Source: Neobacillus niacini | GTDB lineage: Bacteria > Bacillota > Bacilli > Bacillales > Cytobacillaceae | NCBI RefSeq assembly: GCF_023715785.1 | Contig: NZ_JAMBOX010000001.1 | Coordinates: 806,001 to 870,000, forward strand | Length of the DNA stretch: 64,000 bases | Direction of reading: 5' to 3' | Part shown: in pieces, positions 26,986 to 35,114 of the stretch | Layout: each line of letters opens with the position of its first letter | How positions within the stretch are numbered: the stretch's first letter is position 1 | Notes under the pieces: model-generated | Told to the model about the DNA's origin: nothing | The model's database searches: none | The model's input: only the letters and a program-made list of their open reading frames with translations | Translations under genes and position numbers: made by a program

Positions 26986-27867
26986 CTACACCTTTTCCCT
27001 GATATTTTTGCCAAATAGTCCTGCCGGGCGGAAAATTAAAATTAAAATCAATACAACAAAGGCAACACCGTCGCGCCATAACGAGAAGCCAGCTGCGCTG
27101 ACAAGTGCCTCAATGACGCCCAATACCAATCCGCCGACCATCGCTCCCGGGATAATTCCAATACCGCCCAATACCGCCGCAACGAATGCTTTAAGACCTG
27201 GAATAATCCCCATTAACGGGTCAATTTTTGTATAATACATACCAAAAATAACCCCTGCTGCTCCGGCAAGTGCCGACCCGATTGCAAATGTGGCTGAAAT
27301 CGTGTTATTGACGTTAATGCCCATCAATCTGGCTGCATCCATATCATGCGACACTGCACGCATTGCTTTGCCGATCTTCGTTTTGTGAACGATAAACTGC
27401 AGCAGGATCATCAGTGCGATGGATACCCCAAGGATCAACAGCGATTGGCCGCTGATTTTAACGCCAAACAACTCAATGCTCTTCAGTTGAACAATATTGT
27501 TCGGATACGCTTCAGGCTGGGCGCCGCGGATATAAATCGTGCCATACTCGATAAATAACGATACGCCAATCGCCGTTATAAGGGCAGCAATCCTTGTAGC
27601 GTTTCTTAGTGGCTTGTAGGCGATCCGTTCAATTAATACCCCGAAAACGGCACAGGCTGTCATTGCCAATAGCAAGCTCGGGAAAAGCCCCAAATCAAGA
27701 ATCGTAATAGAATAAAAACCGATAAATGCGCCGACCATGAATACGTCCCCATGGGCGAAGTTAATGAGTTTGACAATGCCGTATACCATTGTGTAACCAA
27801 GGGCAATCAGCGCATAAATACTGCCCAGGGACACGCCGTTTACTAGCTGCTGTATGATTTGCTCCAT
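26986..27867 (-). CDS. livH: Branched-chain amino acid ABC transporter permease LivH
   Basis: This 293-residue permease has eight or so membrane helices. It has the characteristic N-terminus LVNGVSLGSIYALIALGYTMVYGIVKLINFAHGD and the RAVSHDMDAARLMGIN coupling segment near 185. It is encoded first after the livJ terminator, 12 nt before livM. Together these genes make a complete high-affinity branched-chain amino acid importer. Confidence 0.94.
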   Translation of the reverse strand: MEQIIQQLVNGVSLGSIYALIALGYTMVYGIVKLINFAHGDVFMVGAFIGFYSITILDLGLFPSLLLAMTACAVFGVLIERIAYKPLRNATRIAALITAIGVSLFIEYGTIYIRGAQPEAYPNNIVQLKSIELFGVKISGQSLLILGVSIALMILLQFIVHKTKIGKAMRAVSHDMDAARLMGINVNNTISATFAIGSALAGAAGVIFGMYYTKIDPLMGIIPGLKAFVAAVLGGIGIIPGAMVGGLVLGVIEALVSAAGFSLWRDGVAFVVLILILIFRPAGLFGKNIREKV

Positions 27868-27904
27868 GTGCGAAACACTCCTTAAAACGACTTTAAAAAC
27901 GAAA

Positions 27905-27926
27905 AGGGAGAACCCGCGCTCTCCCT
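27905..27926 (-). terminator. Hairpin between livJ and livH
   Basis: AGGGAGA and TCTCCCT form a 7-bp stem with an 8-nt loop. On the minus strand a TTTTC-GTTTTT run follows. It may partly terminate transcription so that the binding protein is made in excess over the membrane components. Confidence 0.7.
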
Positions 27927-27948
27927 ATTCAAATTAATTATTCAAATT

Positions 27949-28122
27949 GTCTAGCTGCAGCGCCTAGGGGCTCGGGGTCATAAGCCAATCCGTCAAGAAG
28001 GTCAAAGAGCGACCTTCTCGCCGGCTCGTCTTATGCCTGTCGCCCCTGTTCACTAAGGAAAACTCCTTAGATTAATCCTCGCAGGAACAAGCTGTGCTTG
28101 TTCCGAAGGCGCTTCCGCTTTT
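27949..28122. repeat. Multi-hairpin dispersed element, copy 1
   Basis: The left end is GTCTAGCTGCAGCGCCTAGG and the right end is AAGGCGCTTCCGCTTTT. Between them is a nested stem, GGGGC...CATAAG...GAAGGTC / GACCTTC...CTTATG...GCCCC (27967-28046). Two simple hairpins follow: CTAAGGA/TCCTTAG at 28053-28070 and GGAACAAGC/GCTTGTTCC at 28084-28104. It fills the livJ-livH gap. A second copy with compensatory stem changes is at 38454-38568. Confidence 0.8.
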
Positions 28123-28126
28123 CTCT

Positions 28127-29302
28127 TTATGGATTAACCTTTGTATTAAATTTCTGCTCGCCGTTCTTGTACTCAAGGATAACCGCAGATTTGATTGGGT
28201 TGTGGTCCTTATCAAGCTTCATTTTACCGGTAATTAGCTCAAGACCGTCTGTTTCAGCAAGCGCCTTTTGGATTTTCTTGGAATCGCCGCCGCCAGCACG
28301 CTTAATCGCATCTGCAAGGAAATACGCCGTATCATAACCTAAAGCGTTGAACGCGTCAGGTGACTTGCCATCGTATTTTTTCTTGAATGCTTCAACAAAT
28401 TTTTGAACATTCTTATCAGAATCCCCTGAAGAATAATGGTTAGTGATGAACGTATTGTTCAAAGCGTCCTTGCCAGCAAGGTCAACCAGCGTCGGAGAAT
28501 CCCAGCCGTCAGCGCCCATCATTGGGACATTTAGGCCCAATGCGCGAGCCTGCTTCACAATTAGACCCACTTCTTCATAATATCCTGGAATAAAGACGAA
28601 ATCTGGGTTTTTCCCTTTAATATTTGTTAATTGGGCGTTAAAGTCAGTGTCCTTTGCTACATACGCTTCTTCAGAAATAACCTTTCCGCCTTCTTTAGCA
28701 AATTGCTTTTTGAAGGAATCGGCCAAGCCCTTTGAATAGTCACTGGAGCTGTCAATGAAGATGGCAGCCGTTTTAACCTTCAATTCCTTCGCGGCAAAGT
28801 TCGCTGCTACTGTGCCTTGGAATGGGTCAATAAAGCAGGTACGGAAGACGAAATCATTCAATTTACCGTCCTTCACGGTTACGTCAGCAGCCGTACCAGT
28901 TGGCGTAATCAATGGAACCCCATTGCTTTGGGCAATTTCAATTTGTGCTTTTGTGTTACCGCTAGTTGCAGCACCAATAATCGCAACAACCTTGTCTTGG
29001 CTGATCAATTTAGTCGCACCGTTAATCGCTTCCGGAGCTTCCGACTTGTTATCGAACGAAACCAGCTTTAACTTCTTGCCGTCAACACCTTCTTTGTTGA
29101 TTTCCTCGAGAGCCAAATCGATGCCCTGTTTGATCGAAGAACCGTAGGATGCCACACCGCCTGACAATTCAAGGTTTGAGCCGATTAGAATCTCGCCGCC
29201 CTTTTCCCCGTCCCCGCCAGTCTCTGATGATCCGCATGCAGCTAACACAGTTGCCGCTACTATGAACGACGCAAAAATTCCAGCCAATTTTTTCTTTCTC
29301 AT
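28127..29302 (-). CDS. livJ: Branched-chain amino acid ABC transporter substrate-binding lipoprotein
   Basis: This 391-residue protein has a lipoprotein signal (lipobox VLAAC near residue 22) and a type I periplasmic-binding fold. Landmarks are ILIGSNLELSGGVASYGSSI near 40, IIGAATSGNTKAQIEIAQ near 110, FVFRTCFIDPFQGTVAA near 150 and NALGYDTAYFLADAIKRAGG near 340. It delivers Leu/Ile/Val, or related amino acids, to LivHMGF encoded directly downstream. It is probably under CodY control (see the site at 29369-29383). Confidence 0.94.
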   Translation of the reverse strand: MRKKKLAGIFASFIVAATVLAACGSSETGGDGEKGGEILIGSNLELSGGVASYGSSIKQGIDLALEEINKEGVDGKKLKLVSFDNKSEAPEAINGATKLISQDKVVAIIGAATSGNTKAQIEIAQSNGVPLITPTGTAADVTVKDGKLNDFVFRTCFIDPFQGTVAANFAAKELKVKTAAIFIDSSSDYSKGLADSFKKQFAKEGGKVISEEAYVAKDTDFNAQLTNIKGKNPDFVFIPGYYEEVGLIVKQARALGLNVPMMGADGWDSPTLVDLAGKDALNNTFITNHYSSGDSDKNVQKFVEAFKKKYDGKSPDAFNALGYDTAYFLADAIKRAGGGDSKKIQKALAETDGLELITGKMKLDKDHNPIKSAVILEYKNGEQKFNTKVNP

Positions 29303-29368
29303 TGCCTTACCCCCCCATTTTTTGAAAAAAATTTCCCAAACATTTGTCTAACTGTTCCCAAAAGGGAT

Positions 29369-29411
29369 AATATTCTGAAAACATTGTACATAATAATTTT
29401 GAGTTCGTCTA
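29369..29411 (-). promoter_or_regulatory. livJ promoter with CodY-like box
   Basis: On the minus strand, a -35 TAGACG (29411-29406) and a -10 TACAAT (29388-29383) are 17 nt apart. Directly after the -10, TGTTTTCAGAATATT (29383-29369) matches the CodY consensus AATTTTCWGAAAATT with three mismatches, at the expected start-site position for repression. Confidence 0.6.
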
Positions 29412-29582
29412 GTATTTAACTGCGTTATTTTAAAATAATTTAGAAAATAACAAATATCACTCTTTCCGCATACTTTAGTATGCTATACCATTAACGTGAA
29501 TAAGAATTTACTTTTGTTTTTCAATATAAACTACCCGGCAATTATTTTGTCTAAATATGAATGATTCCCCGCAGCACAAAAA

Positions 29583-29609
29583 AAGGAACCCCCAAAGCAG
29601 GGATCCCTT
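29583..29609 (-). terminator. Terminator of the NiaP-like gene
   Basis: On the minus strand, AAGGGATCCC pairs with GGGGTTCCTT (10 bp, two G-U) and is followed by seven T. Confidence 0.87.
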
Positions 29610-29620
29610 ACCCAAAAATA

Positions 29621-30871
29621 TTATGCCAATTCTTGTCGTTTCGTTTCTTTTCCCAAAATAAATACAGTGAACGCACCGATTAGCACCGCAATGCAGAAAA
29701 TGGTAAAGATGGTGGAAACGTCCGTTTTCTGGGCCACAAGATAACCGACCAAAAGCGGCCCCAGCACACCACCAACCCGTCCGACAGCAGCGGCCATTCC
29801 GGAGCCGGTGCCGCGGATGAGGGTTGGGTACTGCTCGGGCGTATACGCATAAAGCCCGCCCCAGGCACCGAGATTGAAGAACGATAACAGGATGCCCGAG
29901 GTCATGAGCAGCGCAGTCGACTCTGCGGTGCCAAAGAAGTAGGCACTGACGGCCGTCCCGATGAGGTAGACCACCAGGACAAACTTGCGGCCAAATTTTT
30001 CAATAAACCAGGCGGCCGTAAAGTAGCCTGGCAGCTGCGCCAATGTCATAATCAGCACATATTCAAAGCTTTTAATCAGACTAAAGCCTTTCATGACCAT
30101 CACGCTCGGCAGCCATAAGAACATCCCATAATAGGAAAAGACGACGCAAAACCAGACAATCCAAAGCGTCGCTGTCTGGCGGCCATACTCTTTGGACCAT
30201 AGACTGGCAAGGTTCTTAACTACAGAGACCTTTTCTTTGTCTTTGATTGCCGAAAATTTCGGAGAATCCGGCAGCCCGACCCGTAAATACAAAGCATAAA
30301 GAGCAGGTGCTGCGCTAATCAACAAGGCGATTTCCCAGCCGTACCTAGGGATGATGAAGTACGAAATGACCGCGGCAATCAACCAGCCACCCGCCCAAAA
30401 GCTTTCCAGTAAAACCACCGTCCTACCGCGCTTTTCAGCCGGAACGATTTCTGAGACAAGTGTGGAGGCGACCGGAAGCTCGCCGCCGAGACCCATCCCG
30501 ACCAAAAACCTTAAGATTAAAAATACGGTCAAGCCGGTGGCAAGGGCAGACGCCCCGCTGCCCAGAGAAAATAATAATAAAGTAATGATAAATACATGCT
30601 TGCGGCCAATTTTATCAGCCAGTAACCCGAAAACAAACGCACCGACGGCCATACCGATGGAATTGATGCTGCCAATCCAGCCCATCTGTCCCGGAGTTAA
30701 ATTCCATTCCTTCTGCAGCGCTGCAATGATGAACGACAGCATGCCGACATCCATCGCATCGAACATCCAGCCCATTCCGGCAATCCCCAGCAGCTTACGT
30801 TGCGAAAGCGGCTTACGGCCGGCACCGGTGCCAAAATGGTCCCCGGCTGCAACTCCCTTTGCGTTGTCCAT
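29621..30871 (-). CDS. MFS transporter, NiaP/sugar-porter-like
   Basis: This 416-residue transporter has twelve predicted helices. The loop 2-3 motif is GLLADKIGRKHVF (about residue 85) with a related FIEKFGRKFV motif in the second half (about 275). GLGGELPVASTLVSEIVPAEKRGR near 125 is typical of the aromatic acid/niacin branch that includes B. subtilis NiaP. The substrate is a small organic acid or nicotinate by family resemblance; this is inference. ATG 30871 has a GGGGTG site, and an upstream in-frame ATG at 30901 lacks one. Confidence 0.82.
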   Translation of the reverse strand: MDNAKGVAAGDHFGTGAGRKPLSQRKLLGIAGMGWMFDAMDVGMLSFIIAALQKEWNLTPGQMGWIGSINSIGMAVGAFVFGLLADKIGRKHVFIITLLLFSLGSGASALATGLTVFLILRFLVGMGLGGELPVASTLVSEIVPAEKRGRTVVLLESFWAGGWLIAAVISYFIIPRYGWEIALLISAAPALYALYLRVGLPDSPKFSAIKDKEKVSVVKNLASLWSKEYGRQTATLWIVWFCVVFSYYGMFLWLPSVMVMKGFSLIKSFEYVLIMTLAQLPGYFTAAWFIEKFGRKFVLVVYLIGTAVSAYFFGTAESTALLMTSGILLSFFNLGAWGGLYAYTPEQYPTLIRGTGSGMAAAVGRVGGVLGPLLVGYLVAQKTDVSTIFTIFCIAVLIGAFTVFILGKETKRQELA

Positions 30872-30987
30872 AAAGACACCCCTTTTAAAAAACATATTCA
30901 CATTATTCCCTATTTTAATGAAAAAATAGTGCCAACTAGTATTCTAACAGGTGTCTTTACACATGTCACTAAAAAAAAGAATGCGGC

Positions 30988-32832
30988 CTACGCGCCAGCA
31001 TTCTTAAATTGACTGGAAAACATCTCATAGTACCTGGCTTTCTTCGCCATTAACTCTTTATGGCTCCCTGTTTCGATAATTTCACCATGGTCGATGACCA
31101 TAATGCAATCAGCATCACGGATTGTATTCAGGCGATGGGCAATGATAAAACTCGTCCGGTCCTTCATCAAGGAAAGCAGCGCCTTTTGAATATGAAGCTC
31201 CGTTCTTGTATCAATGCTGCTTGTCGCTTCATCCAAAATCAGCAATGAAGGCTTTGCCAGCATCACCCGGGCAATGGCCAGCAGCTGGCGTTCTCCCTGG
31301 CTTAGGTTTCCGCCGTTTTCAGCTAGGACCGTCTCATATTGCTTCGGCAGCCGTTTAATAAACAAATCGGCACCGGCCATCACCGCCGCGGCCTTGACTT
31401 CTTCATCTGTCGCATCCGGCTTTCCGTACTTGATGTTTTCTTTGATTGTTCCGGAAAACAAATACGTATCTTGGAGGACAAAGCCGAAGCAGCGGCGCAG
31501 ACTGTCCCGTGTATAATTGCGGATATCGCGGCCGTCCAAGAGGATTCTTCCACCGGTGACATCATAGAACCTTGTCAGCAGATTGACGATTGTCGTTTTC
31601 CCGGCACCGGTCGGGCCTACTAACGCAATGCTCGTGCCAATCGCTGCCTCAAAGCTGACATTTTTTAAAATTGGCACATCGTCGCGGTAGCCAAAGCTGA
31701 CATTGTCAAACACGACATGGCCTCTTGGATTTACAAGCTGTACCGCATGGGAAACATCCACCGGCTCCTCTTGTTCGTCAATAATGTCAAACACCCGCTC
31801 GGCGCCCGCGACACCCGACTGGAGAATGTTGAATATATTGGCGAGATCATTCAACGGCCGGACAAATTGCCGTGAGTAGGTGATAAAGCTGGCGATCGCC
31901 CCGACGGTGATATGGCCTTTTACAGCAAGCAATCCGCCGACGATGGCTACTACCGTAAAGCCAAGGTTATTGATGACATTCATGATTGGCATCAAGAATC
32001 CAGACCAAATTTGCGCCTTAAGGCCGACCTCACGCAGCTTTGTATTGACCTCTTCAAATTCCTCGATTACTTTGTCCTCATGGTTAAAGGCTTTAACAAC
32101 CTCAATACCAGATATCGTCTCTTCAATATGTCCATTTAATTTGCCTAATTGCATTTGCTGATTTTTAAACAGGACACTCGTCCGCTTGGCAATGGTCCGG
32201 GTCAGTAAAAACACGAGCGGCACGGTTATCATGCTGGCCAGCGTTAAGATCGGACTTAAGATGATCATCATCACCAGGGACCCGGCAATGACAATCACAC
32301 CCGACATTAACTGCGTTGTCGACTGCGAAATGGAATTGCTGACGTTGTCCACATCATTCGACAAACGGCTCATTAGTTCTCCATGTGTCCGCGAATCAAA
32401 AAACGAGACAGGCAGCTTCTGCAGTTTTTTGAACAATGAATCTCTCAAGCCTTTCACAATTCGTTGTGCAACACCAGCCATCAGCCAGCCCTGCAAAAAG
32501 TTGAGGACAGCATCGGCTAGATAGGCTGCCCCCAGAATGATAATCATGATCTCTAGGAAGTTAAAATCGACTTTGCCAGGCTTAAGGCTCATCGCATCAA
32601 CCGCTTTACCGATTAAATACGGGTTCATTAACACAATCACAGAATCTATTAAAATAAACAAAAAGATGAGCGTCAGCATCTTTCGCTCACGGCCGAAATA
32701 CTCCCACAGCCGCTTTAAGGTTGCTTTAAAATTCCTCGGCTTAACGACCGGACCGCGGTGGTGGGCACCGCCTGGGCGCAACGGGGGCGGACCGGGAGGG
32801 GTGGTGGTTCGTTGCTCATTTGCTTTTGTCAT
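30988..32832 (-). CDS. ABC exporter subunit (catalytically competent half of a heterodimer)
   Basis: This 614-residue type I ABC exporter has a Pro/Gly-rich N-terminal tail, six membrane helices (residues 50-340) and a nucleotide-binding domain. The domain has Walker A GPTGAGKTT near 410, signature NLSQGERQLL near 513 and Walker B LLILDEATSSID with the catalytic Glu. The next gene encodes a paralogue with a degenerate site. Its ATG abuts the stop of that gene (TAAATG), so they are translated together. The pair resembles B. subtilis YfiB/YfiC-type heterodimeric multidrug exporters; substrates are unknown. Confidence 0.9.
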   Translation of the reverse strand: MTKANEQRTTTPPGPPPLRPGGAHHRGPVVKPRNFKATLKRLWEYFGRERKMLTLIFLFILIDSVIVLMNPYLIGKAVDAMSLKPGKVDFNFLEIMIIILGAAYLADAVLNFLQGWLMAGVAQRIVKGLRDSLFKKLQKLPVSFFDSRTHGELMSRLSNDVDNVSNSISQSTTQLMSGVIVIAGSLVMMIILSPILTLASMITVPLVFLLTRTIAKRTSVLFKNQQMQLGKLNGHIEETISGIEVVKAFNHEDKVIEEFEEVNTKLREVGLKAQIWSGFLMPIMNVINNLGFTVVAIVGGLLAVKGHITVGAIASFITYSRQFVRPLNDLANIFNILQSGVAGAERVFDIIDEQEEPVDVSHAVQLVNPRGHVVFDNVSFGYRDDVPILKNVSFEAAIGTSIALVGPTGAGKTTIVNLLTRFYDVTGGRILLDGRDIRNYTRDSLRRCFGFVLQDTYLFSGTIKENIKYGKPDATDEEVKAAAVMAGADLFIKRLPKQYETVLAENGGNLSQGERQLLAIARVMLAKPSLLILDEATSSIDTRTELHIQKALLSLMKDRTSFIIAHRLNTIRDADCIMVIDHGEIIETGSHKELMAKKARYYEMFSSQFKNAGA

Positions 32833-34557
32833 TTAAAGCGCCTCCTGTCCCATTTGCGACCGATAGATTTCCTGATAAACCAGGCAGTCGGTAATCAATT
32901 CCCCATGGGTGCCAATCCCGGCGATTTCGCCCCGGTCGAGGACGACAATTTTATCGGCATCGATGATCGATGAAATCCGCTGGGCAATGATGATGGTGGT
33001 AAGTCCGTTCGCATATTTCTTTAATGCCGCCTTCATTTTTGCCTCAGTAGCGACATCGACAGCGCTCGTACTGTCATCGAGGATCAAGATCTCCGGCTGT
33101 TTCACCAAGGCTCGGGCAATCGACAGCCGCTGCTTTTGGCCCCCGGAGAAATTGACCCCGCCCTGGCCAATCCTCGTTTGATAGCCTTCAGGGGACGACT
33201 CGATAAAATCGGCGCAGGCCATCGCCGCAGCCGTTTCGATTTCCTCCTGGGTGGCATCTTCTTTGCCCCAGCGAATATTCTCAGCAACCGTGCCTGTAAA
33301 CAGCACATTGCGCTGCGGTACAAAGGCAATTTTGTCACGGAGTCGTTTTGGATTCACATGCTTTACATCTTCACCGTCGACCTTCATTGTTCCGCCAGTG
33401 ACATCATAAAAGCGAGGGATGAGCCCGACAAGGGTGGTTTTCCCGGAGCCGGTTGAACCGATGATGCCGACGGTTTCGCCGGGCAAAATCGATAGATGAA
33501 TATCCTTTAAGACCGGCTCGCCCCCAGCCGCATCATAGGAAAAAGAAACATGTTCAAAGTCAATGCGGCCTTTTTCTTCTGGTTGGCTTTTCACGTCATC
33601 TTTCCACGCAAGTTGGTTTTCTTCGGCAAACACCTCGCCAATCCGGCCCGCCGAGGCTTTGGCCCTGACAAACATCGTAAACACCATGGAAATCATCATC
33701 AACGAAAACAGTATTTGCGTCATGTAGTTGATAAAGGCAATCACGTGGCCGACTTGAATCGTGCCGTTATTGACCCCAAGGCCGCCGAGCCATAGCACAA
33801 CCACAATCCCGAGATTCACCGTCAGCATAATCGCCGGACTAAATACCGCCATCAGCCGATTGGCTGCAACCGACTCCTCTTTAAAGTGCTCGTTTTCGGT
33901 TGAAAATTTGGCCACTTCAACATCGAAGCGGTTGAACGCCTTAACAACCCGCACTCCTGACAGATACTCGCGCATGACCCCGTTCACCCGGTCCAACGCC
34001 TGTTGCACCTTGGTGAATCTCGGAAATCCAAGCTTCAAATTAAATATGATTAGGACGGCAACAATCGGAACGACGACCGCAAGGACAACCGCGAGGTGAA
34101 GATTGAGGCGCGTCGCCATGATCAGCCCGCCAATCGCCAGCAGCGGCGCCTTGACGAAAATCCGCATCAGCCCGTTCACAAAAATTTGCACCTGGGTGAC
34201 ATCGTTGGTCATTCTTGTAACTAACGACGCGCGGTCAAACTTATCAAGATTGCGAAACGCTAAGGATTGGATTTTTTTAAACAAATCAGACCTGAGCTCG
34301 GTGCCGAAGTTTTGCGACACGATACTGGCCATGATGCTCCGGGTCGATGCTGCCCCCGCGCCGATGGCGGTAATCAGCAGCATCACCCCGCCCATTTTCA
34401 GCACATAATCCATATCGCGGTTGGCCACCCCTTTATCGATGATGATTGCTATCACCGTTGGCTGGAGCAGGTCGCAAATGGCCTCGATGGTCAGAAAAAG
34501 AACTGCTATGCTAAACGACTTCCAATATGTTTTTATGTATTTTGCTAAAAAGCCCAT
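32833..34557 (-). CDS. ABC exporter subunit with degenerate catalytic site
   Basis: This 574-residue type I ABC exporter half has six helices (residues 15-310), Walker A GSTGSGKTT near 370 and signature NFSGGQKQRLSIARAL near 472. The Walker B is ILILDDSTSAVD, where the usual catalytic Glu is Asp. That change is the hallmark of the non-hydrolysing site in heterodimeric exporters. ATG 34557 is preferred to an upstream in-frame ATG at 34599 because of the GTGGGGG site. It is co-translated with the downstream partner. Confidence 0.9.
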   Translation of the reverse strand: MGFLAKYIKTYWKSFSIAVLFLTIEAICDLLQPTVIAIIIDKGVANRDMDYVLKMGGVMLLITAIGAGAASTRSIMASIVSQNFGTELRSDLFKKIQSLAFRNLDKFDRASLVTRMTNDVTQVQIFVNGLMRIFVKAPLLAIGGLIMATRLNLHLAVVLAVVVPIVAVLIIFNLKLGFPRFTKVQQALDRVNGVMREYLSGVRVVKAFNRFDVEVAKFSTENEHFKEESVAANRLMAVFSPAIMLTVNLGIVVVLWLGGLGVNNGTIQVGHVIAFINYMTQILFSLMMISMVFTMFVRAKASAGRIGEVFAEENQLAWKDDVKSQPEEKGRIDFEHVSFSYDAAGGEPVLKDIHLSILPGETVGIIGSTGSGKTTLVGLIPRFYDVTGGTMKVDGEDVKHVNPKRLRDKIAFVPQRNVLFTGTVAENIRWGKEDATQEEIETAAAMACADFIESSPEGYQTRIGQGGVNFSGGQKQRLSIARALVKQPEILILDDSTSAVDVATEAKMKAALKKYANGLTTIIIAQRISSIIDADKIVVLDRGEIAGIGTHGELITDCLVYQEIYRSQMGQEAL

Positions 34558-34656
34558 AAGGATGCCCCCACTTCGAACTGCCTGACAAATTGGATACAAC
34601 TATTATAATTTCGTTTTCCTGAATTGAATACTTTTTTACTTCGAAAAACGAAAAAT

Positions 34657-34682
34657 CGGTCCGCTCAGGCTTGAACGGACCG
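34657..34682 (-). terminator. Terminator of the ASCH gene
   Basis: CGGTCCG and CGGACCG form a 7-bp stem with a 12-nt loop, followed on the minus strand by ATTTTTCGTTTTT. Confidence 0.85.
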
Positions 34683-34689
34683 ACCATCA

Positions 34690-35037
34690 TTATTCTGCTT
34701 CACGAAATTCATGGACCCAGACGCGCATTTGTGGCAGCCACGGCATGCCCGGGTGAATTGATAGAATGGATTGCTTATAGTCTTCGACGGTTTCGAAGCC
34801 CTCGCGGCGGGCATCATCGTCAGTCAGCTCTCCAAGGCTTTGCGAATACACTTTTTCGACCACAAAACGTCGGTCATCGAGCGTCATCACCTCGCCTGGG
34901 TCTGCATAGCGGCCATTGCGGCGTGTTGCCGTTTTTTCACCGGCCAGTACTTTTTTCACATCGTCTTCCAATGTGACCAACCGTTCAATCGAGCATGTTT
35001 TCGGCGGCAATGTATTAGATTCATTTTGAGTCGTCAT
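34690..35037 (-). CDS. ASCH-domain protein
   Basis: This 115-residue protein has the ASCH fold pattern. A K-x-ATRR-x-G motif (GEKTATRRNGRYADPGEVMTL, about residues 33-53) is followed by the VEKVYSQSLGELTDDDARREGF segment and a short C-terminal W-x-HEFRE strand. ASCH domains bind RNA or act as N4-acetylcytidine amidohydrolases; the latter family (YqfB) has similar size. A specific function cannot be assigned. It is a single gene with its own terminator. Confidence 0.8.
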   Translation of the reverse strand: MTTQNESNTLPPKTCSIERLVTLEDDVKKVLAGEKTATRRNGRYADPGEVMTLDDRRFVVEKVYSQSLGELTDDDARREGFETVEDYKQSILSIHPGMPWLPQMRVWVHEFREAE

Positions 35038-35114
35038 TTATTTCTCCTCCTTACCTAGTTTATTTTTCCATATTACCACTGTTGATATGATTAAATCCAA
35101 TCCTGAAACCTTCT

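Larger units (their letters stand above)
29303..29620. other. 318-bp region upstream of livJ
   Basis: It contains the livJ promoter and CodY-like box, a 16-bp perfect palindrome GCATACTTTAGTATGC at 29468-29483 of unknown use, and the terminator of the MFS gene at 29583-29609. No gene is seen. Confidence 0.65.
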
